Notes under the pieces: model-generated
Told to the model about the DNA's origin: nothing
The model's input: only the letters and a program-made list of their open reading frames with translations
Database searches by the model: none
NCBI RefSeq assembly: GCF_037893015.1
Contig: NC_133666.1
Coordinates: forward strand, 161,931,051-161,995,050
From: Macrotis lagotis
Lineage: Eukaryota > Chordata > Mammalia > Peramelemorphia > Peramelidae
Direction of reading: 5' to 3'
DNA length: 64,000 nt
Program-made: the position numbers and the translations under genes
Shown here: piece by piece, positions 12,336 through 23,547 of the stretch
Numbering within the stretch: the first letter of the stretch is position 1
How the letters are laid out: every line of letters starts with the position of its first letter

Positions 12336-12810
12336 CTTTCCTCTACATAATTGCCAAAGTTATATTTATTTCCTTTTTTGATCATATAATTTCCCTGATC
12401 ACAAAGCTCAAATTGCTTCTTATTGCTATTAGGAAAAACTTCATGTTGTAAATCACAGTTGTGATGAGCTTTGAAAGAAGCTAGAGGTTCTAAGAGATTC
12501 TAAGAGATTAGAGAGATTCAAGTTGCATGACTGGAATGCACTTCTTTCTTACCTCATCCATTTAGGATCCTTAACTTTCCTTCAAAGTTCAACTCTATAG
12601 GTATCTCCTGATTTAACTTTTTCCTGAATTTGCACTCCCGGAGGTGCTACTGGCTCCCCATCAAAATTACTTTGTATTTTCTGTTACTTATATACACTAC
12701 TTACATAAATGTTTCCTCCAATAAAATTCAAGCCCCTTGAGGACAGCCATATTATTTATAACCCTAGTGCCTATTATAGTTTTTGTCTGCTGACTGGATA
12801 GATGATTGCT
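12336..12810 (+). mobile_element. L2-type LINE, 3' portion
   Basis: TTGATCATATAATTTCCCTG, CATGACTGGAATGCACTTC and the AATTCAAGCCCCTTGAGGAC block, with an end near GACTGGATAGATGA, give the L2 order on the plus strand. The middle (12440-12520) is disrupted. Confidence 0.72.
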
Positions 12811-12999
12811 TCTTTTATCTAAAGAAGTTTTATTATCATTGTGATGAAATCAAGCTTGTCCCAGAAGAAAGGCAGAATTCATGTGAAATAGCATGATTTT
12901 TAAAAAAAATCAAGATTAATTAGCCAAAGAACTTGAAGCATTACTGCTCTGTAAAGATCTATGTAGAATTTGTGTGCTTATAATATGAATGTAGTAGTA

Positions 13000-13185
13000 T
13001 GTTAGATAGCTAATTGTTTTTGGAAACCTGGGTTCAAGTTTTGCCTCTGATTCTTATGAATTATGTGACAATGGGCATATCATTTTATTATGTAATACCC
13101 AAGCAACTCTCAAAGACTATTAAAGATGACTTGATAATCTGAGTTCCCTATGTTGATAAAATTACAGGTCTAGAGATATACAAAA
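13000..13185 (+). mobile_element. CORE-SINE with GCAACTCTC...ACTAT-type tail
   Basis: A tRNA-like/CORE part (CCTGGGTTCAAGTTTTGCCT) is followed by CAAGCAACTCTCAAAGACTAT and a TTACAGGTCTAGA end. The same tail occurs at 48518 and 51333. Confidence 0.7.
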
Positions 13186-14100
13186 AGGCCAAACATGTAT
13201 TATAGAAAAATATAAATTATAATATAGAAAAAAGTGATAAAGAGAGTACTTTATGTGTAGAGAATATTAATTATAGCGGTAAGAGTTAAACTTTAGAATA
13301 AACATTAAAGGTCTAGATTTTATCATGGACCTAAAGTTTATCTTTAGCTCTCACTTTCATCTTTCCAAGGATTTACAGGACTTTCTTACTCTCCCCATAT
13401 TTATTTGCACTCTCTCTGATTTCTAGAGGGTCATCTTTCTTTGCTGATCTAATAAGTTCATTCTAATCACCATTTATCCATGCAAATGAATTAACATGTT
13501 CTTTTTCATATTTGCACTTAAATAAGGGTTTTCTAAAAACGATACTTTAATATAAAGGTAGTAGCTTCAGAAATGTGGAAAACGAGTGGCAGGAGATTCT
13601 GTGGGAGACAGATGGCTGACTAATAAGATATAATTAAGCCTACTGATGCAAATTGGAGGAATGTCAGGGTTGTTAATTCAGGGCCTGTTGCTCCATCTAA
13701 GTTGTGACATCCAAGATCCTCCTTACCACAAAAATCTTCATTTCAGGTGTTCCCTTCTCCCTGATGCTGATCTTTTTAAGGTTCCATTTGGATAATTATC
13801 TACCACTGCCCTTTTTAGGAACTAAAACTGCTATAAATGATCATATTAACCACTTTAGTGATTTATCTCTCCGTCTAATTATCATGACTTTTTGAGAAAA
13901 GAGAACATTTTGAGAAAGAGAGTTAGAGAAAAGAAAAATAGGGAAAGAGGAGGAAAAATGTGGAAACTTGGAGAATTTAAGCAGCTAGGAAGAAAAAAGA
14001 ATAGGGGAAGCACTGAAGTTCACTAGGAAAATTATTAAATGCTTTTCTTAGAGATGAATGGCTTTTGACAAAGGGAATTTACTTATTGGAATGATAAAGA
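13186..14100. other. Unique DNA, nothing recognised
   Basis: Includes a purine-rich run near 13900-14030. No gene or known repeat recognised. Confidence 0.45.
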
Positions 14101-14107
14101 TATATCC

Positions 14108-14111
14108 ATAT

Positions 14112-14144
<33 letters not shown>

Positions 14145-14147
14145 CAA
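14108..14147 (+). repeat. (TA)n microsatellite
   Basis: Nearly pure TA repeat beside the 3' end of the next L1; it may have grown from its A-rich tail. Confidence 0.9.
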
Positions 14148-14149
14148 TG

Positions 14150-14995
14150 ACTTTTTAAAAACAATTTCATTTTTTCTAATTACATATAAACATAGTTTTT
14201 AACATTCAGTTTTCTGTAAGATTTTGAGTTCCACATTTTTCTACCTTCTCTTCCCTTCTACTTCTTTCTCTATGATAGTGAATAATCTGATTTAAGTTAT
14301 ATATGTACAATCAAGTTAAACTTTTTTCCATATTAGTCATATTGTGAAAGAAGAATCAGAACAAAAACATGAGAAAGAAAAGAACATAAATTAGATTTCA
14401 TAGTTCTTTTTCTAATTGTGGATGGCATTTTCCCATCACAATTGTCCTTGATCATTGTATTGCTGAGAACAACTTGTCTATCAAAGTTGATTATCACACA
14501 ATGTTTCTGGTTAATGTGAACAATTTTCTCCTGGTTTTGCTCACTTCACTCAGAATCAGTTCGTGTAAGTCTTTCAAGGTTTTTTCTGAAATCCATCTGC
14601 TCATGATTTTTTTACAGTATTGTATCACATTCATGTGCCATGTTTTGTTCAGCCATTCCCCAATTGAAGAGCATTCCCTCAATTTCCAATTTTTTGTTAC
14701 TAGAAAAAGAGCTGCTATAAATAGTTTTGTGCTTATGGGTCTTTCCCCCATTTTTATGATCTCTTTGGGATACAGACCTATTTGTGGTAATGCTGAATCA
14801 AGGGTAATGCACCAAAAATGAATCAGTGTCCCAGTTTTCTCACATCCCTCCAACATTTATCCTTTTATTTATTTTTTGTCATATTGGCCAATATGTGAGA
14901 TGGTATCTCAGCGTTGTTTTATTTTCATTTTTCTAATTTATAAAGATTTGGACCATTTTCCCATTTGATCATAGATATTTAAAATTTTTTATCTG
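14150..14995 (-). mobile_element. L1-type LINE, 3' UTR and C-terminal ORF2
   Basis: On the minus strand the right part carries the end of ORF2 and the left part is the 3' UTR, ending at the poly-T near 14153. The plus-strand text (GTTCAGCCATTCCCCAATTG, ATGATCTCTTTGGGATACAG) is the familiar antisense of the L1 ORF2 C-terminus. About 5 kb of 5' sequence is missing, the usual 5' truncation. Confidence 0.88.
14494..14856 (-). pseudogene. L1 ORF2p C-terminal fragment
   Basis: This is a 120-codon open minus-strand stretch from the C-terminal segment of L1 ORF2p, the endonuclease/reverse transcriptase. In the family this segment follows the RT domain and contains a Cys-rich region. Visible landmarks are KLFIAALFLVTKNWKLRECS, then EWLNKTWHMNVIQYCKK and a terminal RRKLFTL. 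These line up with the FIAALF...W...K.WH...YY block known from mammalian L1. The RT and endonuclease domains are absent, so the fragment is inert. It has stayed open while the L1 copies at 18.9 and 58.7 kb have not, which suggests a fairly young insertion. Confidence 0.82.
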
Positions 14996-15339
14996 AAAAT
15001 TAATTGCGAATATCCTATGACCTTAACAGTTATTTTGAAAAAGCAACATTATATCATTATTACTTTTAGAATGGACTTTTCGTGATGACATAGTTCATGT
15101 AATTGTCTGAGACAGGACTAATCATATTGTCTGCAACAATATTGTATGGTATTCCTTCTGTCTCTCTGACCACTCAGTCTCTGACTGTTGCATTGGCTAC
15201 TCATACATTTGTTTTTCAACCCTTAAGTATGTTTATCCCTCAAGATACAATCAATGACTCATTTCTACTACTTTTCAACTTTCTCAGAGATATCATTCAC
15301 TTCCATGACTTCATGGTGGTTACCTTTCCTTAACCTCTA

Positions 15340-15608
15340 CTCCTTCCTTTTTTTATATCACTACCATTCCTCCAGTATAATAGGCTTCTTACTTTGGAAT
15401 TATATTTGAGTCTTTCTTTTCTCTCATTCTCATACGTTTAATCAATGACCAAATCTCATAGTTTTGACTGTTACAAAGTATCCTGTCTTTGTCCCCTCAT
15501 CTCTACTCCTACTGTTCAAATCTAGTTCATTATTTCATTGCCTCCTGCACAGAATATTCTAATGGCTACCTAGCTAATCTTCCTGGTTCTAATTTATTCC
15601 CTTTCCAG
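15340..15608 (+). mobile_element. L2-type LINE, left segment of a split copy
   Basis: ATATTTGAGTCTTTCTTTTC, AATCAATGACCAAATCTCAT and GCACAGAATATTCTAATGGC are L2 plus-strand landmarks. The copy stops at an L1 insertion and resumes at about 16090. Confidence 0.7.
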
Positions 15609-15611
15609 TGA

Positions 15612-16085
15612 TTCTTTTTTTAATTTTATTTTTCTTCAAGTACATGTAAAGAAAGATAATTTTCAACATTAATTTTTTTAGGTTTTTGCAAGGCAAATGC
15701 ATTTAAGTGGCTTGCCCAAGGCCACACAGCTAGGTAATTATTAAGTGTCTGAGAGCAGATTTGAACCCAGGTACTCCTGACTCCAGGGCCAGTGCTTTAT
15801 CCACTGTGCCACCTAGCTGCCCCTCAACATTAATTTTTGTAACATTTTTGGTTCTATATTTTCTCCCTCTCTCCCTTCTCTTCCCCCCCCTCCCCAAGAC
15901 AGCTGATAAAGGTTATAAATATACAAATATGTTAACTGTACTTCCATATTAGTTATGTTGTAAAAGAAGAATCAGAACAAAAGGGGAAAAGCATGAGAAC
16001 AAAAAAACAAAAATCAAATTAAAAAAATGAATAGTATGCACTCCATAGTTCTTTCTCTGGATGTGGATGGTAATTTCTATTCTGT
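15612..16085 (-). mobile_element. L1-type LINE, 3' UTR fragment
   Basis: A minus-strand L1 3' end, from its poly-T (TTTTTTTAATTTTATTTTTC) to ATTCTGTGATTC. It matches the 3' UTR of the L1 at 14150 (ATTAGTTATGTTGTAAAAGA, AGAATCAGAACAAAA). GTGATTC recurs at both ends (15609 and 16084) and may be what remains of its duplication. A SINE is inserted within it. Confidence 0.82.
15663..15838 (-). mobile_element. WSINE1-type CORE-SINE with target-site duplication
   Basis: A minus-strand copy at 15678-15823 with perfect 15-bp direct repeats TCAACATTAATTTTT on both sides. It interrupts the L1 fragment, which itself interrupts an L2. Confidence 0.95.
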
Positions 16086-16261
16086 GATTCATTATATTAA
16101 AATGATCTGCATAATGCATTTCTATGATTTCCATTCCTCTACTCACAAAACCTTCAGTGGTTCTCCAATATCTAACAAATCTTTTTTCTTATTCTAATCT
16201 ACCTATTCAGTCTTATCCCATATCAGTAGTAATTACTGAACAACTTTTATATGTTTTACTG
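16086..16261 (+). mobile_element. L2-type LINE, middle segment of the split copy
   Basis: AAAATGATCTGCATAATGCA and ACAAAACCTTCAGTGGTTCT continue the L2 order exactly where the left segment stopped. Confidence 0.75.
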
Positions 16262-16440
16262 TGGTGCAGCATGGTATAATATGTATAGCACTGGATCTGA
16301 AGTAAGGGAAATTAGATTTAAGTCCAAACTCTATCACTTGCTATTTATATAATTGTGGGAAAGTCATGTAAACCTCTTTGAAACCCATTTCTTCAATGGT
16401 AAAAAATGAATAATAATAGTTGTACTGACCACAAAATAGG
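16262..16440 (+). mobile_element. Ther/MIR-type SINE inside L2
   Basis: GTGGTGCAGCATGGTATAAT, AGTCATGTAAACCTCTTTG and TTTCTTCAATGGTAAAAAAT give a plus-strand Ther/MIR-type copy between L2 segments. Confidence 0.72.
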
Positions 16441-16454
16441 GTCGAATCATTTTA

Positions 16455-16802
16455 TTACCTAACTCAAAATTTTTGATCAGTTTATCTTTCATTCTTGGAA
16501 TACTCTCCTTTTGGGAATCAATCCAAAGTTCCCTTCAAATGCCAAGTTTTATTTAATGCTATCTCTGACTCAGGATCTGTTCTGATTTCCTTACTTGTTA
16601 ATGGTCTCTCATGTTCCAAAATGCCTTTGCATTTACTTTGTTTATATGTTGTATTTCCTTGTTTGTTTACATGTTTCATTCTTGCAAGAAATGGAAGTCC
16701 TTTGAGGGGAAGGTACTGCTTTGATTTTGTCCTTTTATTGAGTCTCCTAACTAGTATAATCATTTACTTATTTATGTACATTTAATGCTAATTTGTTGAA
16801 TG
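16455..16802 (+). mobile_element. L2-type LINE, 3' segment of the split copy
   Basis: TCATTCTTGGAATACTCTCC, GGAAGTCCTTTGAGGGGAAG and the L2 terminus GCTAATTTGTTGAATGAA complete the element. Confidence 0.8.
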
Positions 16803-17335
16803 AAAAACTAAGTTGGAGTACACTGTGACTCTCAAATGGCTATACAAATATTTGCTATTATTATTAAATATAGAAAACAGAAGACATGTTATAGTCTACT
16901 CAGGAAGAACATCCTTGAAACAATAGATCATTTTTTTAGAGAAACTGATTTCATTCAGCAAGTACAAATTAACATAATAAAACCTTCAGTTTACACTAAG
17001 GTATAAACTATATTTTTAAAGTTGTATATCATAATCAGTTGCCAATTAACTTGCCAACTGAAGATTTGATGCTTATAGAAACGGAATAGGAGGCTATGGA
17101 AGTATGCATTGCTTATCCTTTTTCATGCATTGTTTGTTCATACTTGATGCTTCAGGCATGTTCCTCCCAGAGTGGGCTAATATAGTGTTGGAACAGGGCA
17201 GCAGGAACAACTGGAGTTGAAAAGAATTTTATATTCTTAGTTTATGGATTGTCATTAAGTCTCTTATAGCAAATTTAATAAAAGGTAATGAATTTTCCTC
17301 TGTACATATCAACCAGAAGCACATTTCTCTCAGAA

Positions 17336-17480
17336 ATCAATTCAATTCTACTAACATTTATTTAGTGTTTATTATGTGTATGTGGTTTTAAGACCCATAA
17401 ATATAAAAAGAAAACAATAGTCTTTCTTTGAAGTTTTTGTGATCTAATGAGGCTGAGATATACCTAAGGCATAATTGACA
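17336..17480 (+). repeat. Old interspersed repeat (LINE-like, ACATTTATTTAGTG type)
   Basis: CTAACATTTATTTAGTGTTT, then ATAAATATAAAAAGAAAACA, follows a mammal-wide repeat that I recognise but cannot name with certainty. Related starts occur near 19915, 23340, 35515 and 63285. Confidence 0.55.
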
Positions 17481-17659
17481 TGATATGAAGAAAGTTAGAT
17501 TTAAAAAGAGGTTCAGATATATTTATTTTAATCAGCCAGAAACCTGGGATAAGGATGGAATGAAGTAATGATTGGTGATTGAAGTGGGTTTCATGGGAAC
17601 TGGAATTGAGATTAGAAGGTTGCTTTCTTTGTTTTCTTTTCTCTTTTAGAACATCAATT

Positions 17660-18560
17660 TTCCTATTTAGTGCTATTTAGAATTTGCCTTCTACAACCAG
17701 TTATTTATTAAATCATTATATTTTGACACATTTGCATCAATTAACCTGTGATCTCATTGATCTAAATATTTTTTCCAGCAATGCAGATTCCCACACATCC
17801 ATATTTCTCATATTTTGTGGCACAGGTTCATATCTTCCTCCCCCAATCCTTCACATATTATTGACCCATATCCTGATGTTTCATCATTGTGTGGACACCA
17901 ATGAAGCACATGTACTCTCCATCTGTTACATTGCATTCTTGATGCAATCATATAACTGCCTGATACTCTCTTGTGTATCATTTCTCCCATCCAATTTTTC
18001 ATTTGTAATAGATTGCAGTCCACTTAAACAAACCATAATTCTCTGCATTGCCCTTTGGGTGATTCACCAATTTATTATTCTAGAGATTGTGGTTTTCCAT
18101 GAACTGCAGTTATACAGTACCATGAGAAGAATACTGATGTAAAAAAATGGGTCTTTTGATCCAGAGAGAAGCTTGGAGACATGAAAGGCACTACACAATT
18201 TCAAAAAGCAATTCAATCAACTCTCTTCATCTGATTAATTCTGCACTTGATTCACTATCTATCCACAGTGTCTGTCAAAGATATATGAACTGATAGATCA
18301 GTTCTATGGTTTATCAAATGCATATCTCTATCTGAAAAATAAGCAGTCTTCATCCACTTGGTTTTTCCTGTGTAGGTAATTAGGTTGAAGTCTTTTGAGT
18401 GATTGAATATTTCATTTAAGGGACTATAATTTTCCAGGAAAAAAATGCAATCAGTACAATGCTAGACACAGAAAGCAAATCTCATTTGAAGGACTAATTC
18501 CTACATTGTAAATTCTCATTCTATTTGTACTTGACACTAGATATCCTGTGTGAGAGTTAT
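17660..18560 (-). mobile_element. RTE-clade-like non-LTR retrotransposon, C-terminal part
   Basis: The minus strand reads, with frame changes, through ITQRAMQRIM and then NWMGEM...RMQCNRWRVH. This follows the pattern TTxRAMERxMLG...W...A.DR..WR at the C-terminus of RTE and related non-LTR reverse transcriptases. Marsupials are known to carry RTE elements, and MAR1-type SINEs are reported to share their 3' end. The part above 18150 is upstream reverse-transcriptase-side sequence and is more decayed. A 152-codon frame on the plus strand (17684-18142) is antisense. No intact domain remains. A translated search against RTE elements would settle the clade. Confidence 0.55.
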
Positions 18561-18725
18561 GAAACATTTTTGTTGAGCATAACCTGTCTTATGTCCTGCT
18601 AGATATTAATAATCAGAGGGTCATTAAACGAACTTGTCTATATTATGCATCTTTCTTTTCCTTTATTGTTTTACTGGTATTCTTTCCTTCCTTTCCTGAC
18701 CCCTTTACTTTTTTTAAATTTTTTT

Positions 18726-18875
18726 TTAGGTTTTTGCAAGGCAAATGGGGTTAAATGGCTTGCCCAAGGCCACACAGCTAGGTCATTATTAAGTGTCTGA
18801 GGCCAGATTTGAGCTCAGGTACTCCTGACTCCAGGGCTGGTGCTCTATCCACCGTACCACCTAGCCGCCCTCCCC
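18726..18875 (-). mobile_element. WSINE1-type CORE-SINE
   Basis: A minus-strand copy from TTTTTAGGTTTTTGCAAGGC to CCACCGTACCACCTAGCCG. Direct repeats are unclear because both flanks are T/C-rich. Confidence 0.93.
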
Positions 18876-18924
18876 CATTACTTTCAGTCAAGCATTTATC
18901 AACACTAGTAGGACTAGGCACATC

Positions 18925-19885
18925 AATTTTAAAAAATAAATTTATTTTTTAACATTCATTAAATTGTTTTTGAATTCCAAATTCTTTCCCTCCCTCTGGC
19001 ACCTTCCCCACTCATTGAAAAAGTAGGCAATATGATATCACGTATTTGAATTCATACAAAACATATTTTCATATTAACTGTTGCAAAAAAACAATAAAAG
19101 TGAGAATCATAATAATTTTGTCTTTAGAAAAACAATAAAAAATAAGAATCTCAAAGAAATTGAAAAAATATTTCAATCTGCCTTCATCAGAGTTTCTAAG
19201 ATCTTTCTTTGATGGTGGGTAGCATTTTTCGTCATGGGCTCTTTAGAATTGTTTTGGATCATTGTTTTTATCAATGTATTTTGATTTTTTTAATCATTGA
19301 TTGATGTTACAATATACCTGTTATTGTGTACAATATTTTCCTGGCTCTGTTCACTACATTCTGCATCAGTTGCAATAAATCTTCCCACTTTTTTCTGAAA
19401 TTACTCCCCTAGTCATTTTCCATAGTAAAATAGATTGCTTGTGATCAAATACCACTAATTGTTAAGTTTTTCCCAAATTGATGGGTATCCCCTCAATTTC
19501 TAATTCTTTGATACCATGAAAAGCTGTTATAAATAATTTTTCTACATATAAGTCTTTTCCCCTTTTCTTTGGTCCTTTTTGGGATACAGACTTAGTAATG
19601 GCATTACTGGATCAAAGGGTATAAATAGCTTTATAGCCCTTTCAACATAGTTCCAAATTGTTCTTCTTCAGAATGTTTAGACCAGTTCTCAATTCCAAAG
19701 TGCACTGTTTTCCATATTCTCTCTAGCATTTTTCATTTTCCTTTTCTTTCATGTTAGTCAATCTGTTGGTTAAGAGGTGGTACTTCAGAGTTGTTATATT
19801 TCTTTAATCAATAGTGATTTAGAGCATTTTTTATGTAACTATTGATAGTTTTGATTTCCTTTTCCAAAAACTCAGGGGAAATTTG
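18925..19885 (-). mobile_element. L1-type LINE, 3' UTR and C-terminal ORF2, decayed
   Basis: The antisense landmarks of the L1 3' region recur in order: GTTTTTCCCAAATTGATGGG, TTTTTGGGATACAGACTTAG, GTTCCAAATTGTTCTTCTTC and ATCAATAGTGATTTAGAGCA. The 3' terminus is toward the lower coordinates. Frames are broken by many stops, so it is older than the copy at 14150. Confidence 0.87.
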
Positions 19886-19914
19886 CCTTATTCTTTGGGA
19901 TAATCTAAAGGTAT

Positions 19915-20100
19915 TTTAAAAATTACATAGTAATTAAGCAATTACTTTGGACCAAGTTCTTTCTAGCACTAAGTATACAAAGACAAAAATCAAAAGTCTG
20001 AGTTCTCAAGGAGCCTTCAATCTATTGTGGGAAGATTACATAAACACTAATAAAAAATAAGACATATAAACAAAGTAAATTCCAATGGTGGGGAGCCTTA
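19915..20100 (+). repeat. Old interspersed repeat (LINE-like)
   Basis: CTAGCACTAAGTATACAAAG and CTCAAGGAGCCTTCAATCTA match the same unnamed repeat class as at 17336. Confidence 0.55.
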
Positions 20101-20569
20101 GTAACTAAGGGAATCATTGTAGGGTTCATGTTAATGGTGGGTTTTGATCTAAACTTTACAGTAATCTATTGATTCTACAAGATGGAGAAGAAGAAAGGGT
20201 CTATTCTATGTATGAGTTACAACTTAAGGGCATGTAAAATAAAATGTTGTGTATAGCAAGAATGAAGTAGGTCAATTTGACTGAACTATAAATTCAGTCA
20301 CCAAAACTATTCAGAACAGTCTTATCTTTTTAGCACTAATACTCATCTGGTGACTTCATGCCCTAAAAAATCATGTGACATCTCAATCTTTGAAAATTAA
20401 AGTTGTAGGTTACTTGAATAGTAATATAAAAACACATGTTTGGAATTAATAAAGTTTTATCAATAATGAATTAAATGCCAGAAGCAAAGAAAGATATAGA
20501 GGTAGAGATGTAGATGCTTTAGATATAGCTGATACAGATTTATAGAGAGACAGAAATAGAGATGGATTG

Positions 20570-20573
<4 letters not shown>

Positions 20574-20619
<46 letters not shown>

Positions 20620-20725
20620 GTATGTCTCTGTATGCATATATGTGATATGTATCCCTTGCATGTGTATATATATATATATATTCTTCTCTATGTATATCTT
20701 TATATATCTATGTATGCATATATGT
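20574..20725 (+). repeat. (TC)n(TA)n compound microsatellite
   Basis: A TC run passes directly into a TA run, followed by TATG/TATA-rich sequence with a second TA run near 20665. Open frames across it on both strands are repeat artefacts. Confidence 0.95.
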
Positions 20726-20739
20726 ATGTTTGAGATATA

Positions 20740-21845
20740 TGATCAGACTAAAAAAAAGGTCCGTCATGTAGCAAGAGCAGGGGATAATAGGCAAATAGTC
20801 ATGTTTTCCTTTGGTAACCACTTATGAGATAAAGAGGATGACTTTCTGCACATTGATAGACTCTTTGTAGAGAATTTATGGTGGGCCATAAAATACATTA
20901 TGAATGGATTTCAATATACAATGTTGGAGTAAGCATCCATATTGACAAGATTGCAGATCTGTTGAAGGAGCTTTGTTCACTCAAAGGAATTTAGAAAAGG
21001 CAACTTAAGACAAACTTAACTCAGAACTATCAAATGAAAATCAAAGTACAAGAGCATGATTCATTTGCTATCTTTACAGGAAAAAAATAGAGGACATACA
21101 CAGATATATTCAGGTACAGTCATCCTATTGGAGCACAAGAGAACCTTCTTGACTTTAAACCATTGCTTAAGAAAACTGAATTAGTGGAAGATGTGTAAGG
21201 AAGGCTTTCAGCAATCAACTGGAAACTCTTCTTGCTTTTCTAAACAATTTATACTATTTTCCAAGAATGTGTATTCCTTTCATTAAAGTATCAGAAGTCC
21301 AAAGATTAAAGGCAAATTACTAAATTGATGTTAACAGCACTTCTTTTATAAGAGAAAATACTCTAGTATAATGACTCTAGAAAGGATCACCCCTTACTTT
21401 CTCATATCACCATGTACTGAAAGCAACAAGTAAGAGATTCTAAGAGGAAATTCATTGATTTCTAGACTGTATTTAATTTAAAAAATTTTTTCTGCTGAAT
21501 TGATCAGAGGAGACCTGTGTGCAAGGGCCAATGATTCTATGAATATGGAGAAATAACTCTATCCTGCAATACATTATGTTTCAAAATACGAGACTATTGT
21601 GCATTTGATGTCTAGTAGTTGTACTCTCTCAGTCTGGCTTCAATCTGAATAGCCTCAAATATAGCCCTTTGAGTCAGAGTATTTGAATAACATGATTTCT
21701 TCTAGGAAAACCCCCAAAATACATTAAATTCAGCTCCTAATTGCTTTCAAAGCACCTTTAAAATTAAGTCTGGGTTAATAGCCCTAGTCTTGGACCTAGG
21801 AATTTCCTAAGTGGTAGGGGAAAGAAGCAATCTCTTTTATCTTTC
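20740..21845. other. Unique DNA, nothing recognised
   Basis: No gene, RNA or repeat family recognised on either strand. Confidence 0.45.
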
Positions 21846-21849
21846 TAAG

Positions 21850-22055
21850 ACAGAATCATAGGATCACATATTTAGAAACAGAAATGAAATTATAGAATCC
21901 AACACGTTCATTTTCCTTAGGAGGAAAATTAGGCACAGAGAGGTTAAATGACTTACTTAGAGTCATATAACTAGAAAGTTTCTGAGGCAGAATTTGAACC
22001 CTTGTTTTTCTCTTCCACATGCAATACCTTATTCACTATTCTTCAGCTATCACTC
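21850..22055 (-). mobile_element. Ther/MIR-type SINE
   Basis: ATCATAGGATCACATATTTAG, AGGCACAGAGAGGTTAAATG and GACTTACTTAGAGTCATATA give a minus-strand copy of the AGAATCATAGGATC-type subfamily. Confidence 0.75.
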
Positions 22056-22280
22056 AAAAATGGGTTCAGCAGAGAAGCCTCTCCTTCAGATATTTGCCTA
22101 CTTGAGGGCCCAGGCCGACATTCCAGATCATTGATTTAAGGGTAGTTCTTATGTTCACTATTGCCTAATACATGTGCTTACAATTACTTGAAGTTCAAAC
22201 AGTGCCCTTCATGACTTTTTTCTAAAACCACTAGGCCCTCATCTTTTTGAGCTAATAAAGTGATGACATCTTATTTAATA

Positions 22281-22281
<1 letters not shown>

Positions 22282-22323
<42 letters not shown>
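22282..22323 (+). repeat. (GT)n microsatellite
   Basis: About 20 GT units. Confidence 0.97.
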
Positions 22324-22325
<2 letters not shown>

Positions 22326-22329
22326 AATA

Positions 22330-23240
22330 GGCCTCTTGGGTACAATGCTGAGGAGCAGTGATTTGGGAATAGGTTCCCCTTCTAATGTAGAAGGTAGATG
22401 ACCTTGACTGTCAAAGGGGGAAGGTCCTTCTAACTTTTAGATTTGTGTTATCAATAAGAAGGAAAAAGGAGAATCAAGGATTATGAAGAATAGTATGCCT
22501 GAGCCAAATAAGTGTGGATGGAGTATGGCAAATGTCAAGATAAGGAACTATACTATTAAAATCTGTTCAGACATGTAATATAGACTGATGGCCTTCAGTT
22601 GTCAGTTCCCCTTCCTCTCTTTCCCTGGAGTGGCCTCCCTTTGAACCTGATTTCCTCAGAGTTTTGAGAGAGGTTACCTTTATGCCTTTTTGGTGTTTGA
22701 AAGTTTATTTTTTTGTATATCTAGCAAGTTTGATTAATTTATTTATTGATCAATGGAATTGCTAAAATATGTACCATTTCTTGAATGCAATTTCTTGAAT
22801 CAGAGAGCATATGGAAATGAACTGAGAGGGAGAGATTTTTAACATGCTGTATTGTCAGAGAAAGATATCTGGAGGGGCTTGGAATCAAAGGACAGAGTTA
22901 TTGATATATTTTTAATAACTTCCTTGGGCAAAAAGAATGCAAACTCACTGGGGGGTTCTCATGGACATCTAAATGAGTCCGAAAGGGTGTGGGAAGCTAA
23001 CTGGCTGGCATCAAATCAGCTATCCACTATTGCCTGTGGTCTGCTTTGAAAGGAAACCATTCTCACAGAAGGAGAATGTGTGTGAGTGGGAGGGAGCAAA
23101 AAAAGGTTGGCTGGAGAGAAAGTGATGCCCTAAAGGAGTAATAGATAAATTCACAAAAAGTGGAGGAATTAAAATGACTGACACCTATTCTTGCTTGCTC
23201 ATTAGTTCACCAAGCAAAGAGCACTGATATACTGTAAGTG
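22330..23240. other. Unique DNA, nothing recognised
   Basis: No identifiable gene or repeat. A 65-codon frame at 22852-23049 has no recognisable signature. Confidence 0.4.
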
Positions 23241-23339
23241 CAAAATCTCATTCAACAAATATTTATTCACATGATTGCAGAGGTCTTGAGAAAACTTTTA
23301 CAGTTTTCTGTTAAAAACCCTTATTGTGCTTTGATAAGT

Positions 23340-23528
23340 CAGTCAGTTAACGAATCAGTTGATAAGATTTTATTTCATCATTTTATATACTAGTCACTGT
23401 GCTAAGTGCAGGGCGATACAAAGGAAGGCAAATCCACTTTCTCTTCCTTTAACAAGCTCATATTCTAACTGAGAAGAAAAGTAAATCGCTAGGTACTAAA
23501 AATACAAAAAAAAAGGTGGATTAATTTG
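23340..23528 (+). repeat. Old interspersed LINE-like repeat, left segment
   Basis: AGTCACTGTGCTAAGTGCAG, a CAAGCTCATATTCTAACTGA block and A-rich sequence belong to the unnamed mammal-wide repeat that resumes after the RPS3A copy. Confidence 0.55.
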
Positions 23529-23547
23529 TGCCTTTCAGAGCAGGATC

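Noticed and set aside
14474..14821. 115-codon plus-strand frame
   Set aside because: It is the opposite strand of the L1 ORF2 C-terminal fragment.
17684..18142. 152-codon plus-strand open frame, the longest in the window
   Set aside because: It lies antisense to RTE-like coding sequence and has a low-complexity hydrophobic composition; I treat it as a shadow.
20446..20827. Frames of 71 and 86 codons on opposite strands
   Set aside because: They are generated by TC/TA simple repeats.
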